Shown: positions 63,803 through 64,000 of the stretch, piece after piece | Position numbering within the stretch: position 1 is the stretch's first letter | Layout: every line of letters starts with the position of its first letter | From: Comamonas sp. lk | GTDB taxonomy: Bacteria > Pseudomonadota > Gammaproteobacteria > Burkholderiales > Burkholderiaceae_C | Direction of reading: 5' to 3' | Length of the DNA: 64,000 nucleotides | Assembly: GCF_900564145.1 (NCBI RefSeq) | Contig: NZ_UOOB01000001.1 | Location: 558,001 to 622,000, forward strand | Program-made: the position numbers and the translations under genes | The notes under the pieces: model-generated | Database searches by the model: none | What the model saw: only the letters and a program-made list of their open reading frames with translations | Told to the model about the DNA's origin: nothing

Positions 63803-64000
63803 ATGTCTGAGTCTGTCGCCGCCTTGCCGCGCTTTGTGACGCAAGTGCCGATTCGCTTTGCGCACTGCGATCCGGCCGGCATCATTTTCTTTCCGCAGTA
63901 TCTGGTGCTGTTCAACGGCCTGGTGGAAGACTGGTTCAACCAGGCGCTGCAAGTGCCTTATGCGCAGATGCTGGCGACGGATCGTATTGGTCTGCCCATC
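63803..64000 (+). CDS. Acyl-CoA thioesterase (4-hydroxybenzoyl-CoA thioesterase-like), N-terminal fragment
   Basis: The first 66 codons of a hotdog-fold thioesterase; the gene leaves the right edge. The motif RFAHCDPAGIIFFPQYL carries the catalytic Asp of the 4-hydroxybenzoyl-CoA thioesterase family. It lies 78 bases after the ligase and probably belongs to the same operon. It could release a dead-end CoA ester or the final aromatic acid. Confidence 0.85.
   Translation, partial: MSESVAALPRFVTQVPIRFAHCDPAGIIFFPQYLVLFNGLVEDWFNQALQVPYAQMLATDRIGLPI

Overview
The window looks like the chromosome of a GC-rich betaproteobacterium of the Burkholderiales, most likely Comamonadaceae and probably Comamonas or a close relative. 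This is inferred from the gene order tRNA-Tyr-Gly-Thr, tuf, tRNA-Trp, secE, nusG, rplKAJL, rpoBC; the recC-recB-recD order; an orphan Bug-type solute receptor; a PhaM-like protein; and an aerobic CoA-dependent aromatic degradation operon. No insertion sequence, integrase, CRISPR array or rRNA gene was seen, and no gene-free stretch exceeds 300 bases.

Layout. (1) 1-7022: the start of a c-type cytochrome gene leaving the window, then a complete tripartite RND multidrug efflux operon (adaptor, inner-membrane pump, outer-membrane channel) on the minus strand. A TetR/AcrR-type repressor is divergent, and a perfect 10-bp inverted repeat lies between them. (2) 7096-21058: the translation and transcription core: tRNA-Arg, tRNA-Tyr, tRNA-Gly, tRNA-Thr, EF-Tu, tRNA-Trp, SecE, NusG, ribosomal proteins L11, L1, L10, L7/L12, and RNA polymerase beta and beta'. 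Terminators and attenuators are visible between the transcription units. (3) 21195-26185: rsmB, a DUF4390 protein and an NtrY/NtrX-like two-component pair whose regulator lacks the AAA+ domain. (4) 26225-26612: a tandem duplication of a promoter/tRNA-Phe/terminator cassette. (5) 26751-36159: the recCBD exonuclease V genes, overlapping end to end. (6) 36178-40470: VOC protein, glutathione S-transferase, PCuAC copper chaperone, PhaM-like PHA granule protein and a FIST sensor protein. (7) 40565-44325: a minus-strand cluster of Bug receptor, FAD monooxygenase and a double alkylhydroperoxidase-like protein. (8) 44548-53731: small envelope proteins, an HTH regulator, a CREST-family membrane hydrolase, an LplT-PlsC fusion, a DUF3047 protein, a three-gene envelope cluster of unknown role and a degenerate GGDEF protein. 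(9) 53827-56669: tgt, a universal stress protein, a hypothetical gene and a MarR regulator. (10) 56790-64000: an operon for CoA-dependent degradation of 2-aminobenzoate or a similar aromatic acid, running off the right edge.

How the parts work together. The left half is almost entirely core information processing. The right half mixes repair (RecBCD), stress and envelope functions with catabolism. The last operon reads as a pathway: CoA ligase, flavin monooxygenase/reductase, then beta-oxidation-like enzymes (acyl-CoA dehydrogenase, enoyl-CoA hydratase, SDR) and a thioesterase, probably controlled by the divergent MarR protein. The least understood block is 49893-52409: an exported Ala/Val/Gly-rich protein, a DUF2145 protein, and a membrane coiled-coil protein with a double zinc ribbon.
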